A stretch of DNA of 64,000 nucleotides from contig NC_089184.1 of assembly GCF_947507565.1 (NCBI RefSeq), forward strand, positions 2,356,001 to 2,420,000, written 5' to 3'. Position numbers and translations under genes: made by a program. Positions within the stretch are counted from its first letter, which is position 1. Every line of letters starts with the position of its first letter. The stretch comes from Oscarella lobularis. Its lineage: Eukaryota > Porifera > Homoscleromorpha > Homosclerophorida > Oscarellidae. The notes under the pieces are model-generated. The model was not told the DNA's origin. It made no database searches and saw nothing but the letters and a program-made list of their open reading frames with translations. Of this stretch, positions 33,001 through 42,600 are shown in pieces.

Positions 33001-35440
33001 GCGATTAGTTTTATAGATAAAAATGGGTCACCAATAGGAAACGGGCTGCAAAAATTTCTTTTATTAAAAGTGAAAGACAGCAATCTCTGCATTAAATAAG
33101 AGCCACTTCGACTGATTTATAGCGTAAATTATGCGATTAATTTTTTGGATAAAAATGAGGCCTCATTAGGAAGCGGGCCACGAAAATTTTGTTTATTCAA
33201 AGGAAAAGGCAGCAATAAAAACGTTTTTAGCAATTAAAATAGAGCTACTTTGACTGATTTATAGCAAAAAAGAAGCGATTAGTTTTATAGATAAAAAGGT
33301 CCCCAATAGGAACCGGGCCAAAAAAATTTCGTTTATTTAAGGCAAAGGAGGCAATTTCTGCAATAAGTAAGAGCTACGTCGACTGATTTATAGCAAAAAA
33401 CGAGTGATTAGTTTAATAAATAAAAATGTGGCCCCAATAGGAACCTGTTCGAAAAATTTCTTTTATTTATAGCTAAAGGCAGCAATTTCTGCATCAAATT
33501 AGAGCTAACTCGCCATCATTTACAGAGTAAAATATGCGATTTATTTTTTGGATAAAATTGAGGCCCCATTAGAAAGCGGGCCAAGTAAATTTCGCTTATT
33601 AAAGGCAAAGGCAGCAATGGAAACGTTTTTATGCATTAGCTACTTCGACTGATTTATAGCAAAAAACGAGCGATTAGTTTTATAGATAAAAATGTGGCCC
33701 CAATAGGAACCCGGCAGCAAAAATTTCGTCTATTTAAAGACAAAGGCAGCAATGACAGCGTTTTTCTGCATCAAATTAGAGCTACTTTGACGGATTTATA
33801 GCGTTAAACGAGTGATTAGTTTCATGTATAAAAATGGGGCCACAATAGGAACCTGGCCGCAAAATGTGGATTATTTAAAAGCAAAGGCAGCAATTTCCTC
33901 ATTAAATACGAGCTACTTTCACTGATTTTTAGCGTAACATATGCGATTAATTTTTTGGATAAAAATGAGGCCTCATTAGGAAACGGGCAATGAAAATTTC
34001 ATATCTTCAAAGGCAAAGGCAACAATTTCTGCATTAAATAAGAGCTACATTGACTGATTTATAGCGTAAAATATGCGATTAATTTTTTAGATAAAAATGG
34101 GGCCCCATTAGGAACCGGTCAAGGAATATTTCGTTTATTAATCGCAAAGGCAGCAATGAAAACCTTTTTCTGCATCAAATTAGAGCTTCTTAGACTGATT
34201 TACAGCAAAAAACAAGCGATTCGTTTTATAGATAAAAATGGGGCACCAATGAAACCGGATAAAAAAATTCTTTTATTTAATTGCAAGGGAAGCAATTTCT
34301 GCTAAAAAAGAGCTACTTCGACTGATTTATAGCAAGAAACGAGCAATTAGTTTTATTGATAAAAATGGGGCAACCAATAGGAACCGAGCCGCGAAAATTT
34401 TGATTATTAAAGGCAAAGCTAGCAAAAAAAGTTTTTCTGCATCAAATTAGAGCTACTTTGACGAATTTATAGCGTAAAACGAGCGATTGGTTTCATTTAT
34501 ATAAATGGGGCCTCAATAGGAACCGTGACGAAAAAATTGCGTTTATTTAAAGAAAAAGGCAGCAATTTCTGCATGAAATAAGAGCTACTTTGACTGATGT
34601 ATAGCGTAAAAAATGCGATTAATTTTTTGGATAAAAATGAGGCTCCATTACGAACCGGGCTACAAAAATTTCGTTTATTCAAAGGCAAAGGCAACAAAGA
34701 CAACGTTTTTCACAATTACGATAGTGCTACTTCGACTGATTTATAGCAAAAAATCGAGCGATTAGTTTTATAGAGAAAAATTTGGCCCCAATAAGAACCG
34801 GGCCGCGATAATATCGTTTATTTAAAGGCAAACAAAGAAATTTCTTCATTAAATAAGAGCTACTTCGACCGATTTATAGCTTAAATTATGAGATTAATTA
34901 TTTGGATAAAAATGAGGCCCCATCAGGAACCAGGCCACGACAATTTCATTCATTCAAAGGCAAATGCAGCAAAGAAAATGTTTCTGCATTAAATTAGAGC
35001 GACTTCGACTTATTTATACCAAAATAAGAGCGATTAGTTTTATAGATAAAAATTGGACCCCAACAGGCACCGGGCCGCGAAAATTTCGTTATAAAAGGCA
35101 AAGCAGCAAAAAAACGATTTTCGTCATCAAATTTGAGATACTTCGACTGATTTATAGCATAAAACGAGCGATTAGTTTTATGGAAAAAAATGAGGCCCCA
35201 ATAGGAAACGGGCTGCAAAAATTTCGTTTATTTACAAAGACCGCAATTTCTTTATTAAATAGGAGCTAGTTTGACTGATTCATAGCGTAAAATATGCGAT
35301 TAATTTTTGGATAAAAATGAGGCACCATTAGGAAACGGTCCACAAAAATTTCGTTTATTGAAAGGCAAAGGCAGCAATGAAAACGTTTTAATCTGCATCA
35401 AATTAGAGCTTCTTTGACTGATTTATAGCACAAAACGAGA
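30080..35440 (+). repeat. AT-rich satellite, ~135-bp monomers in an alternating two-type pattern
   Basis: About 40 monomers. Type A has 'gcaatttctgcattaaataa', 'agcgtaaaatatgcgattaa' and 'ttttttggataaaaatgagg'. Type B has 'gcaatgaaaacgtttttctg', 'agcaaaaaacgagcgattag' and 'ttttatagataaaaatgggg'. They mostly alternate A-B-A-B, giving a ~270-bp higher-order unit, with occasional A-A-A runs (for example 31.7-32.1 kb). Both share 'agagctacttcgactgattt'. Short frames inside repeat the same peptide words and are not genes. Confidence 0.95.
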
Positions 35441-35442
35441 CT

Positions 35443-35567
35443 GACGTCGCCCGGAGGCTAGCCCGAACCCTTCCAGACGCAACGAAGAAATCGGCAGCAA
35501 ATGTGATGAAGAAACCAGCGCGCATGCTCTACCGAAAGAGCTTCAAGAGACGCCTCCGGGCGACATC
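35443..35567. repeat. 125-bp stem-loop at the satellite edge
   Basis: The 16-bp stem 'gacgtcgcccggaggc' (35443-35458) pairs with 'gcctccgggcgacatc' (35552-35567) with one mismatch. It starts right where the satellite ends. Confidence 0.6.
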
Positions 35568-36503
35568 GACGCCGACCCCCTCCGGCCGCACGCGAAATCC
35601 GAGCCATTGCAAGTGGTAATGGAAACGGTCAACACGTAGCGAGGCGAGATAATGTTACAGCTAATTATCCCCCACATTCCGGGGGAAGCGGCACACAAGA
35701 AAATCAAAGGTTTTTGACCAGACCCTCTCCTTAGATTGTTAATATCTAGATGGGAGAGGGTCTGGTTCCACCAGACTAGGCCAGCGCCTCCACAAGTGGC
35801 GGAGATGACACACGTTGCCAGCTCACACGTTGCCAAGGGAGAAAAGGTTCGCGCAGAGCGCAAGTGCGGCGATGTCGCAGAGAGTACAGGCATGCTATAA
35901 GAAGCGACAGACGGAACAAGTAAGTTGCGTATCACAAGTAGGAACTGACGCCGGGAAAATTCGAGGTACAGACCGGCGTGAGAGGCGTCGGTTGTGCTTT
36001 GTGTGCAATTAGGGATACAATAGTTCCCAATTTCGTCACGAGTGCCCCAATCAAGACTGTTGCCATCGATGATTACGGCGAGGGCATCTGGCACGGACTG
36101 TAGGGCACCGCTGCCAGTGCTCATAGGACCAGAAGAGAGAAAGTAGAAAAGCTTTGTGTGCCGATCACGGTCTAATGGCTGTAACTGGGAGTATTGGTAA
36201 CGCGAGCGTGCTGATATGGGCGAAGACATTAGCTTACTGCCGAGGTCAGTAGCCAAAACGGGTAAGACAAAAATACTACAGAAACTGAAACTGAAGCCCA
36301 TCACAGTTCACAACTCGGAGATAGTATGCAATGGCATGGCAACGGTGCACTCACGTTTAATTAAGCCAAAACGAGATCCAGGCGGAGTTCTCCTTCGTGC
36401 CTGATTTGCAATACATAAAGGGCCTTGATATACTGGAGGCGCTAGATGCGAAGATCGCCATACGAAGTAAATAACTCTCGCTGCGGGGAGAGGCTGTGCT
36501 GAC
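35568..36503. other. No firm gene; possible transposase cysteine-rich end
   Basis: On the plus strand near 35970-36065 the words RRERRRLCFVCN and RHECPNQDC lie in one frame with a stop between them. This recalls the C-terminal Cys-rich tail of PiggyBac transposases but is too little to call. The long minus frame 35543-36304 shows no domain. Confidence 0.25.
35717..35782. mobile_element. Solo terminus of a hairpin-ended transposon
   Basis: The stretch 'gaccagaccctctcc' .. 'ggagagggtctggt' followed by 'tccaccagacta' matches, in reverse, the terminal design TAG(C/T)CTGG plus hairpin CCAGACCCTCTC seen at 55948 and 63538. No partner end is visible in the window. Confidence 0.55.
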
Positions 36504-36584
36504 GCACCCACCCCCCCTCCCCCCCCCCCCCTCCCCACCCCTCCCCACCCCCACCCCCACCCCCAGCCCCCACCCCCACCCCCG
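36504..36584 (-). repeat. C-rich tract (G-quadruplex prone on the minus strand)
   Basis: Uninterrupted runs of C of five to twelve bases separated by A or T, mainly 'ccccca' repeats. The minus strand has many G runs able to form quadruplexes. Frames across it are Gly/Pro artefacts. Confidence 0.9.
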
Positions 36585-36669
36585 TAACCTAGCGAATACA
36601 AGTGCGGTCACCCCCGCCCCTCCTCAGAGAAGGATGATGTTTTGGAAGGCGTCGTGGAACCAGCGGGCC

Positions 36670-36700
36670 CTATATATATAATATATATATATATACTGTA
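36670..36700. repeat. (TA)n microsatellite
   Basis: A short run of alternating T and A, about 25 bases. Confidence 0.9.
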
Positions 36701-36786
36701 CATGTTTACATACATCTATATCTTATATAAAGGGCTCTGGGTTAGCTCGGCCACTGACGCCCTTCGTGTTTCCTACACTATTATAC

Positions 36787-36931
36787 GGGAATCGTGAGCT
36801 CCCGGCAAGACAGAGTTGTCATGAAGTAGCAGATATCGAGGACTATTACTGATATCGATGTCTGCTTCTTCTTGACAATGCTGATGATTTTGGCTTTGTC
36901 AGCGATGTCTTGCCGGGAGCTCACGATTCCT
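36787..36931. repeat. Small inverted-repeat element (~145 bp)
   Basis: 'gaatcgtgagctcccggcaa' at the left end returns reversed as 'ttgccgggagctcacgattc' at the right, each about 25 bp. An inner short repeat (gatatcga../..tatcgatgtc) makes it fold further. It has the size and form of a tiny MITE; no target duplication is certain. Confidence 0.7.
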
Positions 36932-37703
36932 GTCACATCATCATTACGACGAGAATAGCGCAGACGCACGACATATTCTATTAGCGAAAAGCCATGCATC
37001 TCATTGCTCTTAATTAAGCGTTCTTGAAAAGCTAAATTAATTAAGGCCGTTATTGATCTTCTCTGTTAGGTTGGAAATCAAAGACTATTTGCAAATTCTC
37101 GACTACAACAAGAAGAAGTAGACCTACGCAGAGAAGGTGGCGACGGAGCCTCCTGTCAACTGTCTCCCGTTCCATGGCTTTATCAAACGCGGGGACATTG
37201 ATTCACTGGACATTGATTCACTGAACAGCACATGATTACGTTTCTGAAGTACTGGTGGAAAATTGAAGCTGAGACCAAACGCTTGGAAGCGGCCGCATTG
37301 AATTTAGATAGCTTCTTGCGTTACTTTTATCAGTACCATCTTAGGCATCGCAATATTCAAAACTACCAAACATCAGTGAGTTCATTGCATGGTCTAGACC
37401 GTCATGTCGTCACAGCTATTGCAATGAAATTCAGTTTTGCGTGCACAGACCGCTTACAAGGAGAGGAAGAAACATCGCGAATTCCTCACTTGGGAATTGG
37501 ATCTGGATGACGTTAGAGAAGAGGAATCTCAAGAGGGTTATCTTTACCTTCTCGAAGGTCGCTATGTGACTCATGAAATAGTCGGAAGACTTATTATATA
37601 TCTATTCGTGCATGGTTGGCATACAATTTCCGGGTATATGCTGCATATCCCGTACCCAGAAGTGTTGGAACGTCGAGTCCCCGTACTACTGTTTTCTACT
37701 CTA
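36932..37703 (+). other. Unrecognised open frames
   Basis: Plus frames 37232-37510 (FLKYWWKIEAETKRLEAAAL..) and 37437-37712 overlap in different phases. A GT site near 37379 could end an exon. No domain is recognised, and I cannot say whether this is an old transposon or a host exon. Confidence 0.3.
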
Positions 37704-37724
37704 GCTCTATAGATCATATTCATG

Positions 37725-37732
37725 TGACGTCA
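37725..37732. promoter_or_regulatory. TGACGTCA palindrome in left TIR
   Basis: A perfect 8-bp cAMP-response-element core, repeated in the right TIR at 39592-39599. In the right TIR it sits ~98 bp upstream of the SWIM-YqaJ start and ~30 bp upstream of the CARD gene start. A regulatory role is inferred only. Confidence 0.4.
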
Positions 37733-37782
37733 GGAGGTCATGTGATGCGCGTCTCGAGCACTTTTGGGTGGCAAGGTCTAAC

Positions 37783-37939
37783 ATGGTCAAAAGCTGTTGC
37801 GCGATAGGTTGCGCGAACCGCTTTGTGCGAGGATCTTCGATAAGCTTTTACCGGTTTCCTCCCGAGGGTACAGAGAGCCGGGAACGGTGGATAGCAGCGA
37901 TTCGACGAAAAGATTGGCGCCCTAACGAATTTTCCTCCG
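37783..37939 (+). CDS. THAP-domain first exon
   Basis: The exon begins MVKSCCAIGC and continues ISFYRFPPEG, RERWIAAIRRKDW and RPNEFSS. These are the first two thirds of a THAP zinc finger: the first Cys pair, the Phe-Pro and the Trp. It stops at a good donor (CTCCG|GTAAAA) before the second half (the Cys-x2-His and AVPxIF parts). The next exon is not found inside the element, where a stop follows after PHR if unspliced. The 3' part is antisense to the C-terminal codons of the YqaJ frame. THAP fingers in transposons bind the element ends. Confidence 0.65.
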
Positions 37940-39494
37940 GTAAAATGCCACATCGATAAAAAAGTTTAACTTTCAGTAGCTCCCTCGAGAGAAAATCGTT
38001 GTCAATGACAACCCTTTCCACAAAGAAACAACTCGGTGTCCAAACAACGAAATCGCAATATTCTGACGAAGACAGCAGCATTTGCAATTGGATTTGATAA
38101 TAGTAGGCGTGATCTCTTGCAAGAGCAAAAAGACCATCACTTCCCTTCAGGCAGAAGTCCGGCTGGCGAGCAGCTTCAGTTAATGATTGCTCCTTGCATC
38201 GAACAGGACATTTCACCTCTACCACTCCTTCACCGCAGCAGTCGCAGCATACTAAGCTGTCGGGTGTAGCGCCAAGTTGAGGAAATTGAGGTCGAACAAT
38301 AAGTCCGCATGGTTTCAACCTCAAATTGCGATGTTCGCGTTTCCGCACCTTTTCGTACGCTTGAAGAGCCGTTGCTTCCTTGCTAGAACCCCACGAGGTG
38401 GCTTCACTAAAGAATTTGTAGCTCTCAGGATAGCAAATACGCTTGATCAATGAAATTGATGGCCTGCCACTTTCCGAGTCTGTGCGCGCCGCAGCCTTGA
38501 AATTCGACGCAGTAACACGGCCAGCGCGATGACGAAACCATAGACGACTCCTAGCTTGTCCTTTGGTCTGTTCTTCGATTGTTCTCGATTGAGATTCGGA
38601 AACAACGATTTTGCTAAAAACATCTTCGCTCGCTTCCAAAATCTCGGAATAAGAAAGGGTAGCTAATGAATCGTCATATAAATCTGTCAGGATCATGGGC
38701 TGATCCGTTTCGAGAAAAGCATCCCAATAGTTTGGCTGCAGCGAAAGTATGACTGACTTGCCTTGCCCGCACTTCGACAAGTTTTCGTAGAAGCTTTCTA
38801 ATTCGTCGTTCGTCGGAGCGGAACAGGCCACTGCCTTAGTCCTTGGCGCAGTTGCGCTGCTGCTGCTGCTGCTTCCTGCATCAGCGCTACTCGCAGAGAG
38901 ATTCATCTTCTTCTTCGGAGGGACAAAATCGATTTCGGCTGTTGGAGCGAAGGGAGCCGCTTTTCCAGATAGATCAGCCCACCGACATGGTACTGACGTA
39001 CACGACGCATTATTTGCCCTTTCTGCTGTATAAATGGCAGCAAATAGCAGAGCCGCCACATGCGAGCACGCTTCACCCAATCCTGCCATGCACGTGCAGT
39101 GGGCACATAAGACGGTTCCATTCTCTTCGGCTCCCACCCAAGTGCGTAAATACGGAGCGTTAACTGCTTGAGAATGTCCAACCTTACCGAGGACGACGTA
39201 TTTTGATGGCTTCGCTACACGAACGTCTGTTACCCACCCAGCCGTGAAAAACTTGTACCCGTCAAGACTTTTGTACGCCTTCAGCGATTCTTTCGTGTAC
39301 AGGCTTGGGGTGTTGATAAGATAGTTGTAGACGTCAGGAAATTCGATGGAAGGCCAAGCGTCACTCGTTGCAGCTGAATCTATCACGTACGGATCGTCAA
39401 CGTCGGGACCGATGATGGCGAGTTTCTCCAAGTAGCGACTCTTAGCTTCGTCTTCGAGAGCGAAAAAGTAGGAGGAAAAGCGTTGCGAAGACAT
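37848..39494 (-). CDS. SWIM zinc finger + YqaJ-type nuclease protein (~548 aa)
   Basis: The likely start is the ATG at 39494 (MSSQRFSSYFFALEDEAKSR); 30 upstream codons are also open. Residues about 110-170 hold a SWIM finger (CAHCTCMAGLGEACSHVAAL, CxC-xn-CxH). Residues about 330-480 hold a YqaJ/lambda-exonuclease-like domain of the PD-(D/E)xK superfamily: GRVTASNFKAAAR, a WGSSKEATALQAYE block, GATPDSLV (catalytic Asp) and VVEVKCP (E-x-K). All key residues are present and the frame is unbroken, so the protein could be active. Family members are common in sponges and cnidarians, in my recollection without known function. The last ~30 codons (from about 37939 down) are antisense to the THAP exon. 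It is either the element's mobilisation enzyme or a passenger. Confidence 0.85.
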   Translation of the reverse strand: MSSQRFSSYFFALEDEAKSRYLEKLAIIGPDVDDPYVIDSAATSDAWPSIEFPDVYNYLINTPSLYTKESLKAYKSLDGYKFFTAGWVTDVRVAKPSKYVVLGKVGHSQAVNAPYLRTWVGAEENGTVLCAHCTCMAGLGEACSHVAALLFAAIYTAERANNASCTSVPCRWADLSGKAAPFAPTAEIDFVPPKKKMNLSASSADAGSSSSSSATAPRTKAVACSAPTNDELESFYENLSKCGQGKSVILSLQPNYWDAFLETDQPMILTDLYDDSLATLSYSEILEASEDVFSKIVVSESQSRTIEEQTKGQARSRLWFRHRAGRVTASNFKAAARTDSESGRPSISLIKRICYPESYKFFSEATSWGSSKEATALQAYEKVRKREHRNLRLKPCGLIVRPQFPQLGATPDSLVCCDCCGEGVVEVKCPVRCKEQSLTEAARQPDFCLKGSDGLFALARDHAYYYQIQLQMLLSSSEYCDFVVWTPSCFFVERVVIDNDFLSRELLKVKLFYRCGILPEENSLGRQSFRRIAAIHRSRLSVPSGGNR

Positions 39495-39626
39495 GGCAGT
39501 AAGCGAATAAGCCGCTGCTAGCGCGTGCGAGTGAACAGCGCATGCCACCCAAACCCCCAAGACTTTTTTGCCACCCATGCGCACGTCCCTGTGACGTCAT
39601 GAATATGATCTATAGCTCCGGCCGTG

Positions 39627-42600
39627 ATGGTCGATTCGACAAGCTCCGATCCATGGGAAGCAAACGTTCGCTCGCTTCTTCCTACTCTCGAGGAGAAAAT
39701 GAACGTCGATTACATTCTGACGGCACTCTTCAGCGAGAAATTGATCACAAAATTCGAACTGGACGAACTTCGGTCGCTAAGCGTGAACAAACAGAAGGTA
39801 GATCGATTGATGGTTGACATACTGCCGAGAAAAAAGCCAGGAACTTTCTCGGAATTCGTCGCCATTCTGCGGAGAACGGAAGGGCAGGAGTACCTTGCCG
39901 AGCTCATAACACGAAGCGGTGGCGAGGCTGATCTTCGGTGAGTTGGGTAAAAGCAAGCTTAGGGACGGAATAAGGATCGAAGGGGCCTTTAGATAGCGCG
40001 GTCGGCCCTGTCAAGCAGGGAACGCGCGGAGCTGTCCGGGTTTTGATGGTGTCCGAGGATTGATACGGGACCCTATAGCTACTGCTAATATTATTTTACT
40101 TTCAGATGTGACAGAGTTGTGATGATGGATGAAGATCGGAGAGACAGTTTATCAGGTGTCATGTTCTAAGGCGTGTAGGATCTTTTGTGGTTCTAACGGC
40201 GTGTGGTAGATAATCCTCTCAGTCGGCTTGCGTATCAAGCAAAAATGTCGTTCGAAGGCCAAACGTGAGTAGCATAGCATATAAATTTACTATGTGTGAA
40301 ATAGGCCTGTATGTGGAGAGAATGTGTATTTATGTAGTCCCGTTGTATTTAATTAATTATTTGCATGTGGCAATAGATCTAAATAATCGATTATTCATTT
40401 GCTTACATACTTGTTCATTTATTGTTGTAGCTCAGAGCAATTGTCCTTCTGCGAAAACGATTGGGTTGTGCTTCTTGAGGATATTGTCAACGGCTCTGGC
40501 TGGTGCAGAGGATTCGCTAACGGGAAAACTGGACTTTTCCCTCGTTCTTTATTGTTTGGTGAAACGTTTTTTTATAACTCGGCATTGCTCTAATGTGCTG
40601 CACTTTGCAGGAATCACGAATACGAAACACAGACCTTCGACCTCGTTGTCACTTCACAGCGCTACATCTGACTGTTGTACGATAAATATCTTGGTAATAA
40701 TGCATATTTTCTAATGCACTTTTAGACGCAAAAGACATGCTTGAAAGTGGCGTATCTACGTCCAGTATATCGAGCAGTCAAGCTCTTCTAAGCCTAAATC
40801 CTTATGAGTATATATACGAATATAGACCTAGGCATTGAATAAGTGTTCTCGTGTAGATTCTCATGCGGGTTGCGCTTGCAATTCTGCGCTTTTCTCCACC
40901 CCGGATGGGAGTTTGATACGAGCAAACAGTCTGTCGGCATCTCATTTGCAAAGAACTACTTTGCAAGTGACGACAACTCGTCGTCTCTCAGAACTCAATT
41001 ACCAATGAACGTCGTCGAGACTGTGTAATATTAATTGTTTTCTTCGATTCTTCCTGGTGCTCTTACTTTTGTGTAGTGAGATGGATCATGGTCGCTTGTT
41101 TATGATATCAAGCGATATCTTAACTGTTTCTCCTAACAAGCTCGAGGCATCTTTGATTGAATACACTTACGTTGTCACTGACGAATTTAAGGGTGCCGCT
41201 AAAACCGAAACATTGAAGAACCGTGTTCTATCGGTTAGTAGCGACTACACTGGTACGTGCGGGTGAACAGCGATGTTTCTTCTTTCGTATTCGACATGCT
41301 TTTTTACAGGTGTTCTCATTAAACGTGATGGCGTTATTAGATCGCCGCCTAAGCTTCCGGGTTTCATCGCTTGGTGGCATAAAGTCTCCGACGATAAAAT
41401 TGCACAGAAGTGCCTAGAGACCATGGCTCCCAACTGGTTTCACTTCGTTCCGCGCGACGATGTCGAGAACTCAAACATACTCGCTTCAGAGGCTATCAGC
41501 ATCCTTGACGACATTGTAGAGAGTTTGACTTGTGTACAACAAGTAAAAGGGGCTTCCTCTGCTAAGAAATCGAGTGAGCCAACACATGGTATTCACCCCA
41601 AAACGGTAACGCAGGGCGCACATTATTAAACTTTTTGGTTTTGTAATTATAACTATTTTCTAGCTTATTTGTTCTTGGTTAAAGACCAAAATATCTTTTC
41701 TTTCGAGTGCTGTCGCGTCAGATGCTGTAGCCGAAGAGTCGGCTGTGTATGCAACTGCTCTTGTGGTTTTAATAGAGAAGTACCGATTGACTGAAGAACT
41801 CACCGTTGGCGTCTTGGAGTCCCTAGCATCAGTGTTAACTTTGCGCTTTGATTTTCAAGCGCGCACCTGTCGTTCGTTAGAGTTGATAATCAAGAATTTT
41901 CCAGATCAGAAAAGGTTCTCATTTTGTTTGATTATTGTATCTTGTTTGATTTACGGTTTTTGTTTGAAGTGTTGTACTTGCTTCTGTTCGACACATCTGC
42001 ACTGAAATCGTCAAGAAAGAATCTCCACAGTGGATCTTGCTAATGCCACTCATTCATTTTCTGAGCGGACGAATACGACCTTTTGAACAACTTCGCTTTT
42101 CCAACTGGGAAAGTAAAGAATGGTGGTGCTTGGACGAGCTAGAAATATGTATCAAACCGTGCGTACCATGCTATCCTTCATTTTTTATGTTATGAGTTAC
42201 ACTGTATTTGTCTTTCAGGACTCTTCTTCATTTGAAAGACCGCTTATTGCCCTTGGTTCAGTTGGACTCTCTCCTAATAAGAAACGTTCTGTTTGCTTCA
42301 AATCCTATTGATTTGAGTGAGTGGAAAGACGCCGCTTCGAATATTGAATTTGTCACAGCGATTGTAAAAAAAGTGCGAGTTCAAAATCTTCTCGTTGATT
42401 GTTTGGAGGTTCGCATCATCATAAATTACTTAAGAAAATTGTTCTGAAAGGCTTGCATTTTAGATTCCTTTTCTCGAAGAAATTCTTGAGCAGCTTTGTA
42501 CTACCATTGGCACCGGCGTCAATAAAATGTACTACATATATACACAAATGCAGTGATTTGACTTTTATATTTTTATTTAGGGATCCTAAATCACCTCAGA

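Larger units (their letters stand above)
37708..39614. mobile_element. 1.9-kb element with TIRs carrying THAP and SWIM-YqaJ reading frames
   Basis: The ends are inverted repeats: TATAGATCATATTCATG then TGACGTCA at 37708-37732, and the reverse, lacking one TG, at 39592-39614. Direct repeats GCTC flank both ends (37704-37707, 39615-39618), as expected of a 4-bp target duplication. Weaker similarity continues inward ('gggtggcaa' on both sides). Inside are a plus-strand THAP exon and a converging minus-strand SWIM/YqaJ frame that fills most of the element. No DDE-type transposase is present. The element lies 12 bp before the start codon of the CARD gene. Confidence 0.75.

Noticed and set aside
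30080-35440. CRISPR-like array
   Set aside because: Tandem monomers without unique spacers, in a eukaryotic context.
35543-36304. A 253-codon minus-strand ORF
   Set aside because: No domain, crosses a transposon terminus and a stem-loop; probably chance.
36308-36681. Gly-rich and Pro-rich frames
   Set aside because: Artefacts of the C-rich tract.
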